NCBI RefSeq assembly: GCF_001687625.2 | Contig: NZ_CP016538.2 | Location: forward strand, 2,200,501 to 2,264,500 | DNA length: 64,000 bases | Source of the DNA: Planococcus maritimus | GTDB lineage: Bacteria; Bacillota; Bacilli; Bacillales_A; Planococcaceae | Direction: 5' to 3' | Shown: positions 51,526 through 59,916 of the stretch, piece after piece | Layout of the letters: every line of letters starts with the position of its first letter | Position numbering within the stretch: position 1 is the first letter of the stretch | Notes under the pieces: model-generated | Told to the model about the DNA's origin: nothing | Database searches by the model: none | The model's input: only the letters and a program-made list of their open reading frames with translations | Position numbers and translations under genes: made by a program

Positions 51526-51534
51526 TGCTATAAT
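51526..51534 (+). promoter_or_regulatory. Extended -10 promoter
   Basis: TGCTATAAT is a consensus extended -10 element, 40 bases before the start of the membrane-anchored protein gene. No good -35 box is needed for this class. Confidence 0.6.
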
Positions 51535-51573
51535 CGGGAGTGCAGGAAATAGCCGAAATTTGAGGTGGGAATT

Positions 51574-52443
51574 TTGTTCAGAAAGATTATCATATTGACC
51601 CTTACATTATTTTTCATGGCGCTGATCATCTTTACAGCAGTCATGTTCTTGAAAAATGAAGAAACGCTTTATACCTATGAAGATGTCACGTTAAGTATCG
51701 ACAAGCCAACCTTCATCACACTCGGTGACGCACAAGAGAAAACAGATGGAAATGTCACAACCAATACTTACCCATTGACTTTCCTTAGTCTATCTATCGG
51801 CTCGTTAGCTATTATCGAAGAAACCCTGCCAAACGGGGATGTTCTGTTGTTCGATAAAGCTAAAAACACCAGCTGGATGCCGTTTACGTTTTCGCTGAAC
51901 CGCGGCAGCTTAGAGGATGCTGCGATTCAGCGCTGGAACGAAGACCCGATGCTGCAGCGAGAGGAAGAAATTTACGGCACCGACGCGACGCGCAACCCAT
52001 ATGGGGTAATCCGAAGTGCAGATACCGAAACGCTGCAAGGCAATGTTTACGTATCCCGCGACCTGCCTCTTGGAAACGGGGAACGCGTACAGGAATTGCG
52101 TCATGAGATTTACGATTTCCCTGTTGAAGAAGGCGAGATGACAAAGAGCTTATGGCTTCCGCCAAAGCATCAAAGCGAAAGCTGGATGCTCATTTCTACT
52201 GAGGACTTATTCGACTCGCCCGAGACCGAAAGCGAGTGGTTTGAATTTGCCAATGACAACCGCCGAGCTCAGTTCAATTGGCTTACAGCCGATGGACCGC
52301 GCCAGAAAATGGAACTGACAAATGATTTGCGAACCGAGCTCGCCTATACGATTCCGGAACAGCCGGATTCGGTTTATCCCGAATGGTTCGAAAAAACTTC
52401 TTCTCGCTTTTTTGAATCGATGGAGCAATATTTAAACGAATAA
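51574..52443 (+). CDS. Membrane-anchored protein of unknown function
   Basis: 289 residues. One N-terminal helix (FRKIIILTLTLFFMALIIFTAVMFL) anchors an extracytoplasmic part rich in Glu, Asp, Trp and Tyr. No domain recognised. The frame opens at GTG 51565, but GAGGTGG covers that codon and serves TTG 51574, 5 bases further on. Its own extended -10 promoter and a following terminator make it a single-gene unit. Confidence 0.72.
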   Translation: MFRKIIILTLTLFFMALIIFTAVMFLKNEETLYTYEDVTLSIDKPTFITLGDAQEKTDGNVTTNTYPLTFLSLSIGSLAIIEETLPNGDVLLFDKAKNTSWMPFTFSLNRGSLEDAAIQRWNEDPMLQREEEIYGTDATRNPYGVIRSADTETLQGNVYVSRDLPLGNGERVQELRHEIYDFPVEEGEMTKSLWLPPKHQSESWMLISTEDLFDSPETESEWFEFANDNRRAQFNWLTADGPRQKMELTNDLRTELAYTIPEQPDSVYPEWFEKTSSRFFESMEQYLNE

Positions 52444-52446
52444 GCC

Positions 52447-52482
52447 ACCCCCCCTCGCCTGAAAATGGCTGAGGGGGTTTTA
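52447..52482 (+). terminator. Terminator after the membrane-anchored protein gene
   Basis: CCCCCTC-GCC pairs with GGC-GAGGGGG, followed by TTTTAT. Confidence 0.85.
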
Positions 52483-52643
52483 TCTCCTATTGTCACAACG
52501 CTATACAAATAAGCCTGTCCTCCATTTAACACCCTAATTCTTAAAGCCAAATAAATACCAAAAAGACAGAATATTTTGTATAATAAGAAGTGAATATAAC
52601 ACATCTGTCATTCTTGCGATTTTAACAGAAGGAGGATACCATC

Positions 52644-52916
52644 ATGGAACGGAAATGGGTAGAACGGAAAGAAGTTGAATCGCGGCTCGACGAAGAGTTC
52701 AATGCAATTTTGAACATGATTGGCGAAGGCGGCCCAGATTACGCAAGAACTGACGAAGATAGCGAACCGAAGGAATTGAAGGATTGGCTAGCTGAAGAAT
52801 TCGATTCAATCTTGAACATGATCGGCGAAGGCGGCCCGGATTATCCAAGAAATGATGAGGATATCGAAATGCAAATCATGAAGCATGATGAAGCCAAATC
52901 CAAAGACCTTCACTGA
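52644..52916 (+). CDS. Small acidic protein with an internal 34-residue duplication
   Basis: 90 residues, no signal peptide. Residues 15-41 and 49-75 are two copies of the same unit: L-x-EEF-[ND]-[AS]-ILNMIGEGGPDY-[AP]-R-x-DED-x-E. ILNMIGEGGPDY is identical in both. Each unit should form a short amphipathic helix followed by a Gly/Pro turn and an acidic end. GAAGGAGG lies 9 bases before the ATG. Not recognised as any known family; a regulator-binding protein or a modified-peptide precursor are both conceivable. Confidence 0.75.
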   Translation: MERKWVERKEVESRLDEEFNAILNMIGEGGPDYARTDEDSEPKELKDWLAEEFDSILNMIGEGGPDYPRNDEDIEMQIMKHDEAKSKDLH

Positions 52917-52942
52917 CCCCACTCATCATCCAGGGTCTATTG

Positions 52943-52992
52943 AAAAAGCATCAGCCAAAGGGGAAGTTTCCCCTCAAGCTGATGCTTTTTTT
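52943..52992. terminator. Double-stem bidirectional terminator
   Basis: AAAAAGCATCAGC pairs with GCTGATGCTTTTT, enclosing a second hairpin AGGGGAA/TTCCCCT. It serves both convergent genes. Confidence 0.92.
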
Positions 52993-53998
52993 ATTCCATC
53001 ATATCTGAAAGCAATGAATAGGAACGCAGCCGGTCTTCCTGGTGGAAGATCGGGGAACTGACAATCACTTCATTGGCACGGGTTTTTTCGATAAAAGCAG
53101 CAAGCTTCTCGCGAACAACTTCCGGTGTGCCAACGATCATCGATTCGGATTTGAGTTTATCGCGGAACATGACAATTTCACGCGGCGTCCAGACCGACCC
53201 AAGATCCTCGATCGGCGGTTGGAAGGTTGTCGGTTCGCCTTTCATCAACGCAAACATTTGCTGTTGCGAAGAGGTGGCGAGCCATTCCGCCCGTTCTTGC
53301 GTATCGGCGACAATAAGAGAAACACCGACCATCGCATAAGGGCTGTCAAGAGACGCAGACGGCTTAAAGTTCTGATGGTACAATTGCAACGCCTGCATCG
53401 TGAAATCCGGTGCGAAATGGCTGGCGAAAGAAAACGGCAAGCCTTTTTGTGCGGCAAGCTGTGCACTGAAGCCACTTGATCCGAGCAGCCATAGCGGGAT
53501 ATCCATGCCTGTTCCCGGATACGCCTTGACCCGTCCGACTGGCTTATCGGAGAAATAATTCTCCAATTCCATTACTTGTTGCGGAAACTCATCTCCTGAG
53601 CTGTTAAGCGTACGGCGCAAAGCGTAAGCCGTCGCCTGATCGCTTCCTGGCGCACGGCCAAGCCCTAAGTCGATGCGATCCGGATACAATGACGCAAGTG
53701 TCCCGAATTGCTCTGCAATGACGAGCGGCGCATGGTTCGGCAGCATGACGCCACCTGAGCCGACACGGATCGACTCGGTCTTGCCGGCGATATGCCCAAT
53801 CAATACGGACGTCGCTGAACTGCCGATGCCCGGCATATTATGGTGTTCCGCCAACCAGTAGCGGTTAAAGCCTAGTTTTTCCACGTGCTGCGCAAGTTCT
53901 ACGCTATTGGCAAATGATTCCGTTGCATTGCTGCCTTCATTGACTGGCGCCAAATCGAGCACAGCTAGAGGAATCTGTTGAAATGTTTTTTGTGTCAT
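52991..53998 (-). CDS. Luciferase-like flavin monooxygenase (LLM class, MsnO8 type)
   Basis: 335 residues, TIM-barrel of bacterial luciferase type. [110 protein letters not shown] is the family block for FMN-dependent oxidoreductases of this group. Substrate unknown. The start is ATG 53998, with AAAGGAG 11 bases upstream; the frame opens four codons earlier on a GTG inside that site. Single gene. Confidence 0.92.
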   Translation of the reverse strand: MTQKTFQQIPLAVLDLAPVNEGSNATESFANSVELAQHVEKLGFNRYWLAEHHNMPGIGSSATSVLIGHIAGKTESIRVGSGGVMLPNHAPLVIAEQFGTLASLYPDRIDLGLGRAPGSDQATAYALRRTLNSSGDEFPQQVMELENYFSDKPVGRVKAYPGTGMDIPLWLLGSSGFSAQLAAQKGLPFSFASHFAPDFTMQALQLYHQNFKPSASLDSPYAMVGVSLIVADTQERAEWLATSSQQQMFALMKGEPTTFQPPIEDLGSVWTPREIVMFRDKLKSESMIVGTPEVVREKLAAFIEKTRANEVIVSSPIFHQEDRLRSYSLLSDMME

Positions 53999-54078
53999 AT
54001 TGATTAGCACTCCTTTACCTCACCTATTGTAACGCTTCAGTTTCAGAAGGCGTACGAAAATGCTCACGCAGACAGAAA

Positions 54079-54108
54079 AAAACCGCCATCCTATGACAGC
54101 GGTTTTCC
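54079..54108 (-). terminator. Terminator after chrA
   Basis: AAAACCGCTGTCAT pairs with ATG-GCGGTTTT on the minus strand, followed by a T-run. Confidence 0.85.
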
Positions 54109-54109
54109 T

Positions 54110-55303
54110 TTAGATCCATGCGATTAATGTTCCACCGAGCGCGCCGCACAAAACGATGATCCAAGGCGGAAGTTTCCAGTAGACGAGCAAGCTGAAAAGA
54201 ATGGCCGCCAATGCAAAATCGGCTGGCTGTGTGATTGAGCTCGTCCAGATAGGTGTGTAAAACGCTGAAATCAAAATGCCGAGCACTGCCGCATTGACTC
54301 CCATAATAGCGCCTTTGACTTTTTGGTTCGTCCGCAGCGCATCCCAAAACGGCAATACTCCGACGATCAATAGAAACGCAGGCAAAAAGATGGCCGCTGT
54401 CGCGAATAATCCTCCAGTCCAACCGTTCATTACGGTCCCAAGATACGCAGCAAACGTAAACAAGGGACCTGGAACGGCTTGTGTCGCCCCGTACCCGGCA
54501 AGAAAGGCTTCTTCCGTTAACCAGCCGGTCGGCACAAATTCTCGTTCTAGAAGCGGCAAGACGACATGCCCTCCTCCAAACACTAAGGAGCCGGCACGGT
54601 AGAAACTGTCGAACATCGCCACCCAGTAAGAACCGGTCACTTCACGCAAAATCGGCAGCGAGATAAGAAAGGCAAAGAACAACATCAGGCTCAATGCCCC
54701 TATTTTTTTCGTGACGGGAAATTTTATGCGGCCTTCTGTCGTTTCGGCACTGTTTTTATAAAGCATATAGCCGATCAACGCCGCTATTAAAATGACCCCG
54801 ATCTGCGATAACGATGAGGGCCACAACAAGGTACCGATCAACGCCAATAGCGCCAGCGCCTTGCGCTTGAGGTCCGGCGCCAAATTTTTCGCCATCCCCA
54901 AAATGGCGTGGGCGACAACCGCCACTGCGACAATTTTCAATCCCTTGATCCAGCCCGCATCCGAGACATCAAAACTTTGTAAAAGCAACGCGAACAAGAT
55001 GAGCGCGATCACAGAAGGCAACGTAAAACCGATAAAAGAAACGATTCCCCCGATAAGCCCTCCGCGCATGACCCCGATTCCGATTCCGACTTGGCTGCTG
55101 GCGGGACCCGGTAAAAACTGGGCAAGCGCCACTAAATCGGCATAGCTTTTTTCATCCATCCATTTTCTTCTGCGGACATATTCGTTATGAAAATAACCTA
55201 AATGTGCAATGGGCCCGCCGAATGAAGTCAGTCCGAGACGTGTCGAGACGAACAAAATTTCCAATAAGAGTTTCAGTCTACTTTCTTTTTGTGGTTGAGC
55301 CAT
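54110..55303 (-). CDS. chrA: Chromate transporter ChrA, two-domain CHR family
   Basis: 397 residues with about ten helices in two homologous halves. Half 1 carries RLGLTSFGGPIAHLGYFHNEYVRRRKWMDEKSYADLVALAQFLPGPASSQVGIGIG; half 2 YRAGSLVFGGGHVVLPLLEREFVPTGWLTEEAFLAGYGATQAVPGPLFTFAAYLG. Both FGGP/FGGG and PGP motifs are those of CHR anion exporters, which expel chromate in resistant bacteria. AGGAG lies 8 bases before the ATG. The PadR gene precedes it by 17 bases, so its repressor and the pump share an mRNA. Confidence 0.93.
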   Translation of the reverse strand: MAQPQKESRLKLLLEILFVSTRLGLTSFGGPIAHLGYFHNEYVRRRKWMDEKSYADLVALAQFLPGPASSQVGIGIGVMRGGLIGGIVSFIGFTLPSVIALILFALLLQSFDVSDAGWIKGLKIVAVAVVAHAILGMAKNLAPDLKRKALALLALIGTLLWPSSLSQIGVILIAALIGYMLYKNSAETTEGRIKFPVTKKIGALSLMLFFAFLISLPILREVTGSYWVAMFDSFYRAGSLVFGGGHVVLPLLEREFVPTGWLTEEAFLAGYGATQAVPGPLFTFAAYLGTVMNGWTGGLFATAAIFLPAFLLIVGVLPFWDALRTNQKVKGAIMGVNAAVLGILISAFYTPIWTSSITQPADFALAAILFSLLVYWKLPPWIIVLCGALGGTLIAWI

Positions 55304-55320
55304 AATTCTCTCCTATCCCG

Positions 55321-55629
55321 TTAATCTTTGATTTCCTTGAACAATTCATACGCTTTCTCTTGCGCATCCTTTAGCACATAACTTCCCTTTTCGGTAATGC
55401 TGTAATATTTGCGAATATGGCCTTCTACTTTTCGCTCTTCTCGCAGCAACAAGCCATCTGATTCCATGCCGTGAAGAATCGGATATAAGGTGCCAGGACC
55501 GATGGAATAGCCATGTTCGCGCAGCTCCTCAAGCATCCACGTCCCGTAGATGGGGCTTTGTTTCGCATGATGCAGCACATGAATGTGAATAAAACCGAGA
55601 AATAACTTCCGCAGCACTTTGTCTTCCAT
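55321..55629 (-). CDS. PadR family transcription regulator
   Basis: 102 residues. Winged helix: FLGFIHIHVLHHAKQSPIYGTWMLEELREHGYSIGPGTLYPILHGMESDGLLLREERKVEGHIRKYYSITEKGSYVLKDAQ. GTLYPILHxMExDGLL is the PadR signature; the C-terminal helix mediates dimerisation. The start is ATG 55629, seven bases after AAAGGAGC; an ATG two codons upstream abuts that site. First gene of padR-chrA, with a perfect inverted repeat covering its promoter. Confidence 0.92.
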   Translation of the reverse strand: MEDKVLRKLFLGFIHIHVLHHAKQSPIYGTWMLEELREHGYSIGPGTLYPILHGMESDGLLLREERKVEGHIRKYYSITEKGSYVLKDAQEKAYELFKEIKD

Positions 55630-55666
55630 GGACATGCTCCTTTATAAATTTGCTGATTACGAAATC

Positions 55667-55687
55667 TGATATCGATTTTCGATATCA
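55667..55687 (-). promoter_or_regulatory. Probable PadR operator
   Basis: The half-site TGATATCGA and its exact complement are separated by three bases. It lies just after the -10 box, 38 bases before the padR start. Confidence 0.75.
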
Positions 55688-55689
55688 TT

Positions 55690-55718
55690 ACTTTACACGA
55701 CGAAAAAAACACATTCAA
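55690..55718 (-). promoter_or_regulatory. Promoter of padR-chrA
   Basis: TTGAAT (55713-55718), a 17-base spacer and TAAAGT (55690-55695) on the minus strand. The operator begins two bases downstream. Confidence 0.65.
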
Positions 55719-55770
55719 CGAAATAAGCGATTCTTTACAAACCTTTAATATACCTGCCAGTTCCCACCAA

Positions 55771-55797
55771 AAAACCGGCCCTCTGTGGACCGGCTAC
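55771..55797 (-). terminator. Terminator after the HAD hydrolase gene
   Basis: On the minus strand CCGGTCC pairs with GGGCCGG around a 6-base loop, then T6; it overlaps the gene end by a few bases. Confidence 0.75.
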
Positions 55798-56462
55798 GCA
55801 TTTAATATCTCGATGATACGGTTCAATTCGTCCAATTCTTCAATTTGAGCATTGGCTAATGGTGCTTTGTCCAACGTGCTTGAAGGCTTCCATACGCCAA
55901 ACATTCCAACAGCTTGTGCCGCGTCAATATCATTCACGGGATGATCCCCGACGAATATGCTTTCCGCTGCTTCCACACTCAATCGTCCTAGTGCCCTGTA
56001 GAAAATTTCCGGGTCCGGCTTTCTTAGGTTTTCACTTTCAGAGATCAATATCACATCCATATGATGTGCGATACCTAAGGCGTCGATATTGCCCATTTGA
56101 AACGGATGTTTGCCGTTTGAAATGATGCCCAGTTTCAAGTCTTGTGCCTTTAAACTCTCCAGCATGCTCTCGAGCCCATCGAACGGGACACAGTGAAAGC
56201 GAAAATTGGCGACATAATCTTCCAGTAGAAATTCCATGGCCACCCGTTCAATTTGAAACTCTTGGATCAATTGCGCATAGACTTTATCTTTCCAGACATA
56301 GCCCCTCTGGTCCAATTCGATAAACCGTTCCTTATAGAGCGCTTTTGGAATATGCCCCAATGACGGCCGTAAGCGCTCATATTGTTCAGCGATGAAAGAG
56401 GCGACTGACGCATCTCTATTGAGTAAGGTCCCATCCAAATCAAAGAGCACCGCTTTAATCAT
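55794..56462 (-). CDS. HAD superfamily hydrolase
   Basis: 222 residues. Motif I VLFDLDGTLLNRD, motif II GIISNGKHPFQMGNIDALGI, motif III lysine in NLRKPDPEIFYRAL and motif IV IFVGDHPVNDIDAAQAVGMFGVWK. The cap is four-helical (subclass I), as in phosphoglycolate phosphatase and YsaA-like enzymes. Substrate unknown. It overlaps the upstream phosphatase gene by 8 bases, indicating translational coupling. Confidence 0.9.
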   Translation of the reverse strand: MIKAVLFDLDGTLLNRDASVASFIAEQYERLRPSLGHIPKALYKERFIELDQRGYVWKDKVYAQLIQEFQIERVAMEFLLEDYVANFRFHCVPFDGLESMLESLKAQDLKLGIISNGKHPFQMGNIDALGIAHHMDVILISESENLRKPDPEIFYRALGRLSVEAAESIFVGDHPVNDIDAAQAVGMFGVWKPSSTLDKAPLANAQIEELDELNRIIEILNA

Positions 56463-57009
56463 TGATAGAGCCTTCCCACAAAGCTTTGCAGCTCGTTCTG
56501 CCGGGTTCAGTCATTAACACGAACACATCCGGATTGCTCAACCCGCGCCACCCTTCAAAACCGAAGCCATCGATATAACGCGACAATAACAACGCCATAA
56601 TATTGCCGTGAGTTACGATGGCAGTTCGTTCGCAATCACCGTTTTCCAGCTCTCGTACTACTTGATAAATTCGTTCTAGTGCTTGCCGGCTCGACTCTCC
56701 GCCTTCTAGAGCGAGCTCGTGATCATCGAATGTGCTTTTCAATTGTTCGAACCAATCCGGGAGATTTCCAGAACTCAGTACCCGTTCTTTCAAGCGTTCG
56801 TCAGTTTCCACTTCTACAGCCAAAGCCTCAGCTAATACCTCGATCGATTGAACAGCCCGTGAATAAGGGCTTGAGACAATCCGTTCAATTCCGGCGTCAC
56901 TCAAAAATCCACCCAGCCTTACTGCTTGTTCTCTTCCCTTTTCTGTCAACTGCGCATCCGGTTCCTGGCCGCTTGCGGCACAATGCCGGATGATGTATAT
57001 CGTCGCCAC
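56455..57009 (-). CDS. Histidine phosphatase family protein
   Basis: 184 residues. The catalytic motif reads YIIRHCAASGQEPDAQLTEKGREQA: RHC in place of the usual RHG, followed by RAVQS (second Arg) and IVTHGNIMALLL (second His). The 2H phosphatase core is thus complete despite the variation after the first histidine. It may act on small phosphorylated metabolites. It lies between a small membrane protein gene and the HAD hydrolase gene in one operon. Confidence 0.9.
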   Translation of the reverse strand: MATIYIIRHCAASGQEPDAQLTEKGREQAVRLGGFLSDAGIERIVSSPYSRAVQSIEVLAEALAVEVETDERLKERVLSSGNLPDWFEQLKSTFDDHELALEGGESSRQALERIYQVVRELENGDCERTAIVTHGNIMALLLSRYIDGFGFEGWRGLSNPDVFVLMTEPGRTSCKALWEGSIND

Positions 57010-57015
57010 TACCTA

Positions 57016-57222
57016 TCACTCCGTTTCCGGTCCCCAGCCAAGCAGCTCCGCTATGATTTCCGCACTGCCAGGCGAGAACATGAACAATGAAAACCCAATG
57101 CACGCTGCGCCGCCTACTAACAATCCGATTTTCACACCGGCTGAAAACCCTCTTTTTGGCAAGATCCCTGCAAATAATAAACAAATTCCAATGAATAACA
57201 ACAGCATATACCAGAAGCCCAT
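57016..57222 (-). CDS. Small two-helix membrane protein
   Basis: 68 residues: helix 1 FWYMLLLFIGICLLFAGIL, short basic loop PKRGF, helix 2 IGLLVGGAACIGFSLFMF, then a polar tail. Not recognised. It ends 6 bases before the phosphatase gene on the same strand and is most likely the first gene of that operon. Confidence 0.7.
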   Translation of the reverse strand: MGFWYMLLLFIGICLLFAGILPKRGFSAGVKIGLLVGGAACIGFSLFMFSPGSAEIIAELLGWGPETE

Positions 57223-57448
57223 GCGCCCACCCCTTTTTCCTTATTACTCTTTGGACGCCTGCTAGATGGAAAGGTTCGGGTATTATCTTCGGGGATTCAC
57301 CTGTTTTCTCACTTATTCTATAGTCGTAAAATCACACGCTATAAATTTTTCAGCAGCGCATATTGCTAAGACAACTTTGATCTAATTCGCTGCTACCGTT
57401 CAAGTTTACTTTTAGCGACTCACCTCAGCTACTTGGCTCCAATAAAAA

Positions 57449-58204
57449 TTATTCAATTCCATACCACGCTAACGCATTGCGATAGAGAACTTTTTCTGCT
57501 TCTTGTTCTCCTAACGCTTCTTGGATCATTGTTACATCACTTGCCTGAAATGCCCTTTTGGCGCGGGTTGATGGCAAATCGGTTCCGAATAGCAGCGCTT
57601 CGGGGTTGAGCTTATAAATAGTCTTGATCGCTTCAGACGGATCGAGATCAACTCGCCCAAACCCAGTGGCTTTTACCTTCACGCCTTCGTCTACTAGCTT
57701 TAAGAGTTCAGGAAAGCCTCGCTTCGATAATCCGAGATGATCGATTGAAACTGCAGGCAACTGGCTGATGGTTTGTTTCAGTTCCCCTAAATCTTGCGAA
57801 TCGACGTACAACTCAGCGTGCCATCCGGCGAGTTCGTGGATGCGTCTGGCAAAACGGTCAAGTTGAGCAATCGTTTCAGAACCACCGCGCGCTACATTAA
57901 AGCGTACGGCACGTACACCTTTGTCGTGTAACCGAAGGATTTCTTCATCAAGCGTATCCGCCGGCAATTGCGTCACCCCAGCAAACCGGCTGCCTAGTGT
58001 GTCGAGTGCATCCAATAAATACGATTGGTCAAACCCCTGAAAGGAGCCCGAGACGATGGCGCCGCCGGTTACTTCGAAGTTTTCCACTGACTGGGCATAA
58101 TCCGCAGCGGTGAAGGCAGGCGGCAAATAGCCTTGATTTGGGGTTACTGGAAATCGCGGGTCGATAATATGTAAATGGGCATCGAAGATTTTTACTTTCT
58201 TCAT
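57449..58204 (-). CDS. Amidohydrolase-family TIM-barrel hydrolase
   Basis: 251 residues. FDAHLHIIDPRFP gives the metal-binding H-x-H at the end of strand 1; VRAVRFNVARGG, SIDHLGLSKRG (H in strand 6) and LLFGTDLPSTRAKRAF (catalytic D in strand 8) follow as in PF04909-type hydrolases and lactonases. Substrate unknown. The ATG overlaps the stop of the HIT gene (ATGA), so the two are coupled. Confidence 0.87.
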   Translation of the reverse strand: MKKVKIFDAHLHIIDPRFPVTPNQGYLPPAFTAADYAQSVENFEVTGGAIVSGSFQGFDQSYLLDALDTLGSRFAGVTQLPADTLDEEILRLHDKGVRAVRFNVARGGSETIAQLDRFARRIHELAGWHAELYVDSQDLGELKQTISQLPAVSIDHLGLSKRGFPELLKLVDEGVKVKATGFGRVDLDPSEAIKTIYKLNPEALLFGTDLPSTRAKRAFQASDVTMIQEALGEQEAEKVLYRNALAWYGIE

Positions 58205-58686
58205 CGTTTCAGTTCTTCCGTCAATGCCGCAATCGCTTGCCTCACATTCCTTACATTCGCTTCATCATTCATCTCGTTTCGCGCATGCAAAAGCACCGGC
58301 CTTACCGACTCGACAGAACGCCCAAACTCGTACATCCAGTCATAGCGCGGCACCATCCATGTATGGAAATGATGCGTGGTGTCTTCATTATAGAAATAAT
58401 AGACCGACTCGATGCCAAGGACATCGCGCTGTGCTTTTCGGATTTCTGACAAGATCGTGATGTAATCGAGCCGTTCCGCTTCCGTCAATTCGTCCAGACT
58501 TTTCAAGTGGCGCTTTGATGCAAGAATGATCAACCCAGGAATGGGATAAGCCACATCCTGATGGGCATGAAAATACTCTGTCTCTACAACGACTCCGCCT
58601 TCTGGTTCGATCAAGCCGTTTACGAGTGCGCAGCTCAAACATTCCACTTCGACAGTCTCTCCGTTTGCCATGGTGATGGTTCTCAT
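58201..58686 (-). CDS. HIT family protein
   Basis: 161 residues. The histidine triad motif appears as THHFHTWMVPR, H-x-H-x-W rather than H-x-H-x-H, within a HIT fold that includes AYPIPGLIILASKRHLKSLDELTEAERLDYITILSEIRKAQRDVLGIESVYYFYNED. An N-terminal CLSC pair might bind zinc. HIT proteins hydrolyse or transfer nucleotidyl groups. GAGGAGGG lies 8 bases before the ATG. Co-transcribed with the amidohydrolase. Confidence 0.85.
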   Translation of the reverse strand: MRTITMANGETVEVECLSCALVNGLIEPEGGVVVETEYFHAHQDVAYPIPGLIILASKRHLKSLDELTEAERLDYITILSEIRKAQRDVLGIESVYYFYNEDTTHHFHTWMVPRYDWMYEFGRSVESVRPVLLHARNEMNDEANVRNVRQAIAALTEELKR

Positions 58687-58724
58687 TTCAATCGCCCTCC
58701 TCGGTTGTTTTTATTCAATATTTT

Positions 58725-59261
58725 TTATGACCGGAACGACCCGTCCCACGCATAAGTCGAAAAAGAAGCCAGCTTCTCAAAATAGAATTCCATGCGCTGA
58801 TATACCGAAGGAACGATCAACCGCTCCCGATTCATTTGCTGGAACTCGATCCAGTTGACCAACTGTGCTGCATGCACTTCACCGGCCTGCAGCTGCAGAG
58901 CGTCCATGTCGATGCGCTCTTTGCATCTCCAGACATAGCTATCCAGAAAATAATTCCCGCCTTTCGTTTGCCCTAAAAAGCGCAGCTCTTCGGGCCTTGC
59001 GAGCAAGCCGGTTTCTTCTTCCAACTCACGCAGCGCCCCCGTCAAGCTGCTTTCTCCCGCAATGACAGAACCGCCTGTCGTTTCCCATAGCATCGGAAGC
59101 GGTTTTACTGGATCTCTTTGCGTCATGAAAATGCGGCCGTCTGCATTGAGTGTAATGACTTCGACGACAATGTGAAATTCGCCCGGCTGCATTTTATTGC
59201 CTCTTATGTGTTTTTTCCCGAGCGGATTGCGCTCACTATCGTATAATTCCCAAACTTCCAT
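58725..59261 (-). CDS. NUDIX hydrolase
   Basis: 178 residues. The Nudix box GGSVIAGESSLTGALRELEEETGL fits GX5EX7REUXEEXGU exactly. The N-terminus MEVWELYDSERNPLGKKHIRGNKMQPGEFHIVVEVITLNADGRIFMTQR resembles isopentenyl-diphosphate isomerase-like Nudix proteins of Bacilli (YfcD type), but no IPP isomerase cysteine/glutamate set was confirmed. Start ATG 59261 with AGGAG about 9 bases upstream. Single gene. Confidence 0.9.
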   Translation of the reverse strand: MEVWELYDSERNPLGKKHIRGNKMQPGEFHIVVEVITLNADGRIFMTQRDPVKPLPMLWETTGGSVIAGESSLTGALRELEEETGLLARPEELRFLGQTKGGNYFLDSYVWRCKERIDMDALQLQAGEVHAAQLVNWIEFQQMNRERLIVPSVYQRMEFYFEKLASFSTYAWDGSFRS

Positions 59262-59553
59262 TCCCACTTGCTCCTATCCCGAATTCGTTAGTTTTGATGC
59301 GTTTTTCTACGCTAATTAGCCCTGTATATACTTTAAAGAATATTCCCATTAATTAACAGACTTTTTTCTCATTTCCATAATTAATTTTCACATAAAATAC
59401 CTCCCTCTGAACGAATACCGAATAGGGGCATATCTATATGAAGATATTAGTTTACCGAACAGAAGCTCTTGGCAAACTTTATTCAAACTTCGGGACTCAG
59501 TCTAATAAGAAATACTCTTCTTAAAGCACATTACAAAGGTCAGCGGAGCCAAT
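59262..59553. other. Intergenic region, nothing recognised
   Basis: About 290 AT-rich bases. A 28-codon frame from ATG 59439 has no good ribosome binding site and is not called. Confidence 0.4.
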
Positions 59554-59586
59554 AAAAAAAGAGCTCACGGATGAGCTCTTTTTTCT
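59553..59586 (-). terminator. Terminator after the HesB-like gene
   Basis: AAAAAAAGAGCTCA pairs with TGAGCTCTTTTTT around CGGA, between divergent sides; serves the HesB-like gene on the minus strand. Confidence 0.88.
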
Positions 59587-59588
59587 AT

Positions 59589-59867
59589 TTAACAGCCAGT
59601 CGGCGCGCCGATCATGACCAGTCCGCCCTGCTCGCCTTGCGTGTCGAAATCCAACGCGAGTTCATCTGCCATTTGTTTTGCATCCGGTGCGACCGCAACG
59701 CGAATGCCGTTCACATCGATCAGTTCATCCGTTTGTTCCGGTGCATCGAGCGATAAGCCGATTTGCGGCCCGCAGCAGCCAGCGACTGCATACAAGCGCA
59801 AGTTTTCCATTTGTTGCTCTTCTAGAATGGACTGGATATAGTTTTTTGCTTCGTCAGTGATTGTCAT
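59589..59867 (-). CDS. HesB/IscA-like iron-sulfur cluster protein
   Basis: 92 residues with the A-type scaffold fold: AVAGCCGPQIGLSLDAP carries cysteines 31-32 where IscA has its first ligand, and the C-terminus ends in GAPTGC with cysteine 92. The usual C-x-C end pair is reduced to one cysteine, so it is a variant of the family. It lies 50 bases after the tyrosine-phosphatase-like gene, downstream of the arsenic genes. Confidence 0.82.
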   Translation of the reverse strand: MTITDEAKNYIQSILEEQQMENLRLYAVAGCCGPQIGLSLDAPEQTDELIDVNGIRVAVAPDAKQMADELALDFDTQGEQGGLVMIGAPTGC

Positions 59868-59916
59868 AAAAATCCATCTCCCCTGCTCGTTTATTCATAC
59901 TTTACTCTATCACGAG

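Noticed and set aside
59439-59525. 28-codon frame in the gap before the HesB-like gene
   Set aside because: Weak and badly spaced ribosome binding site, no recognisable product, not followed by its own terminator.
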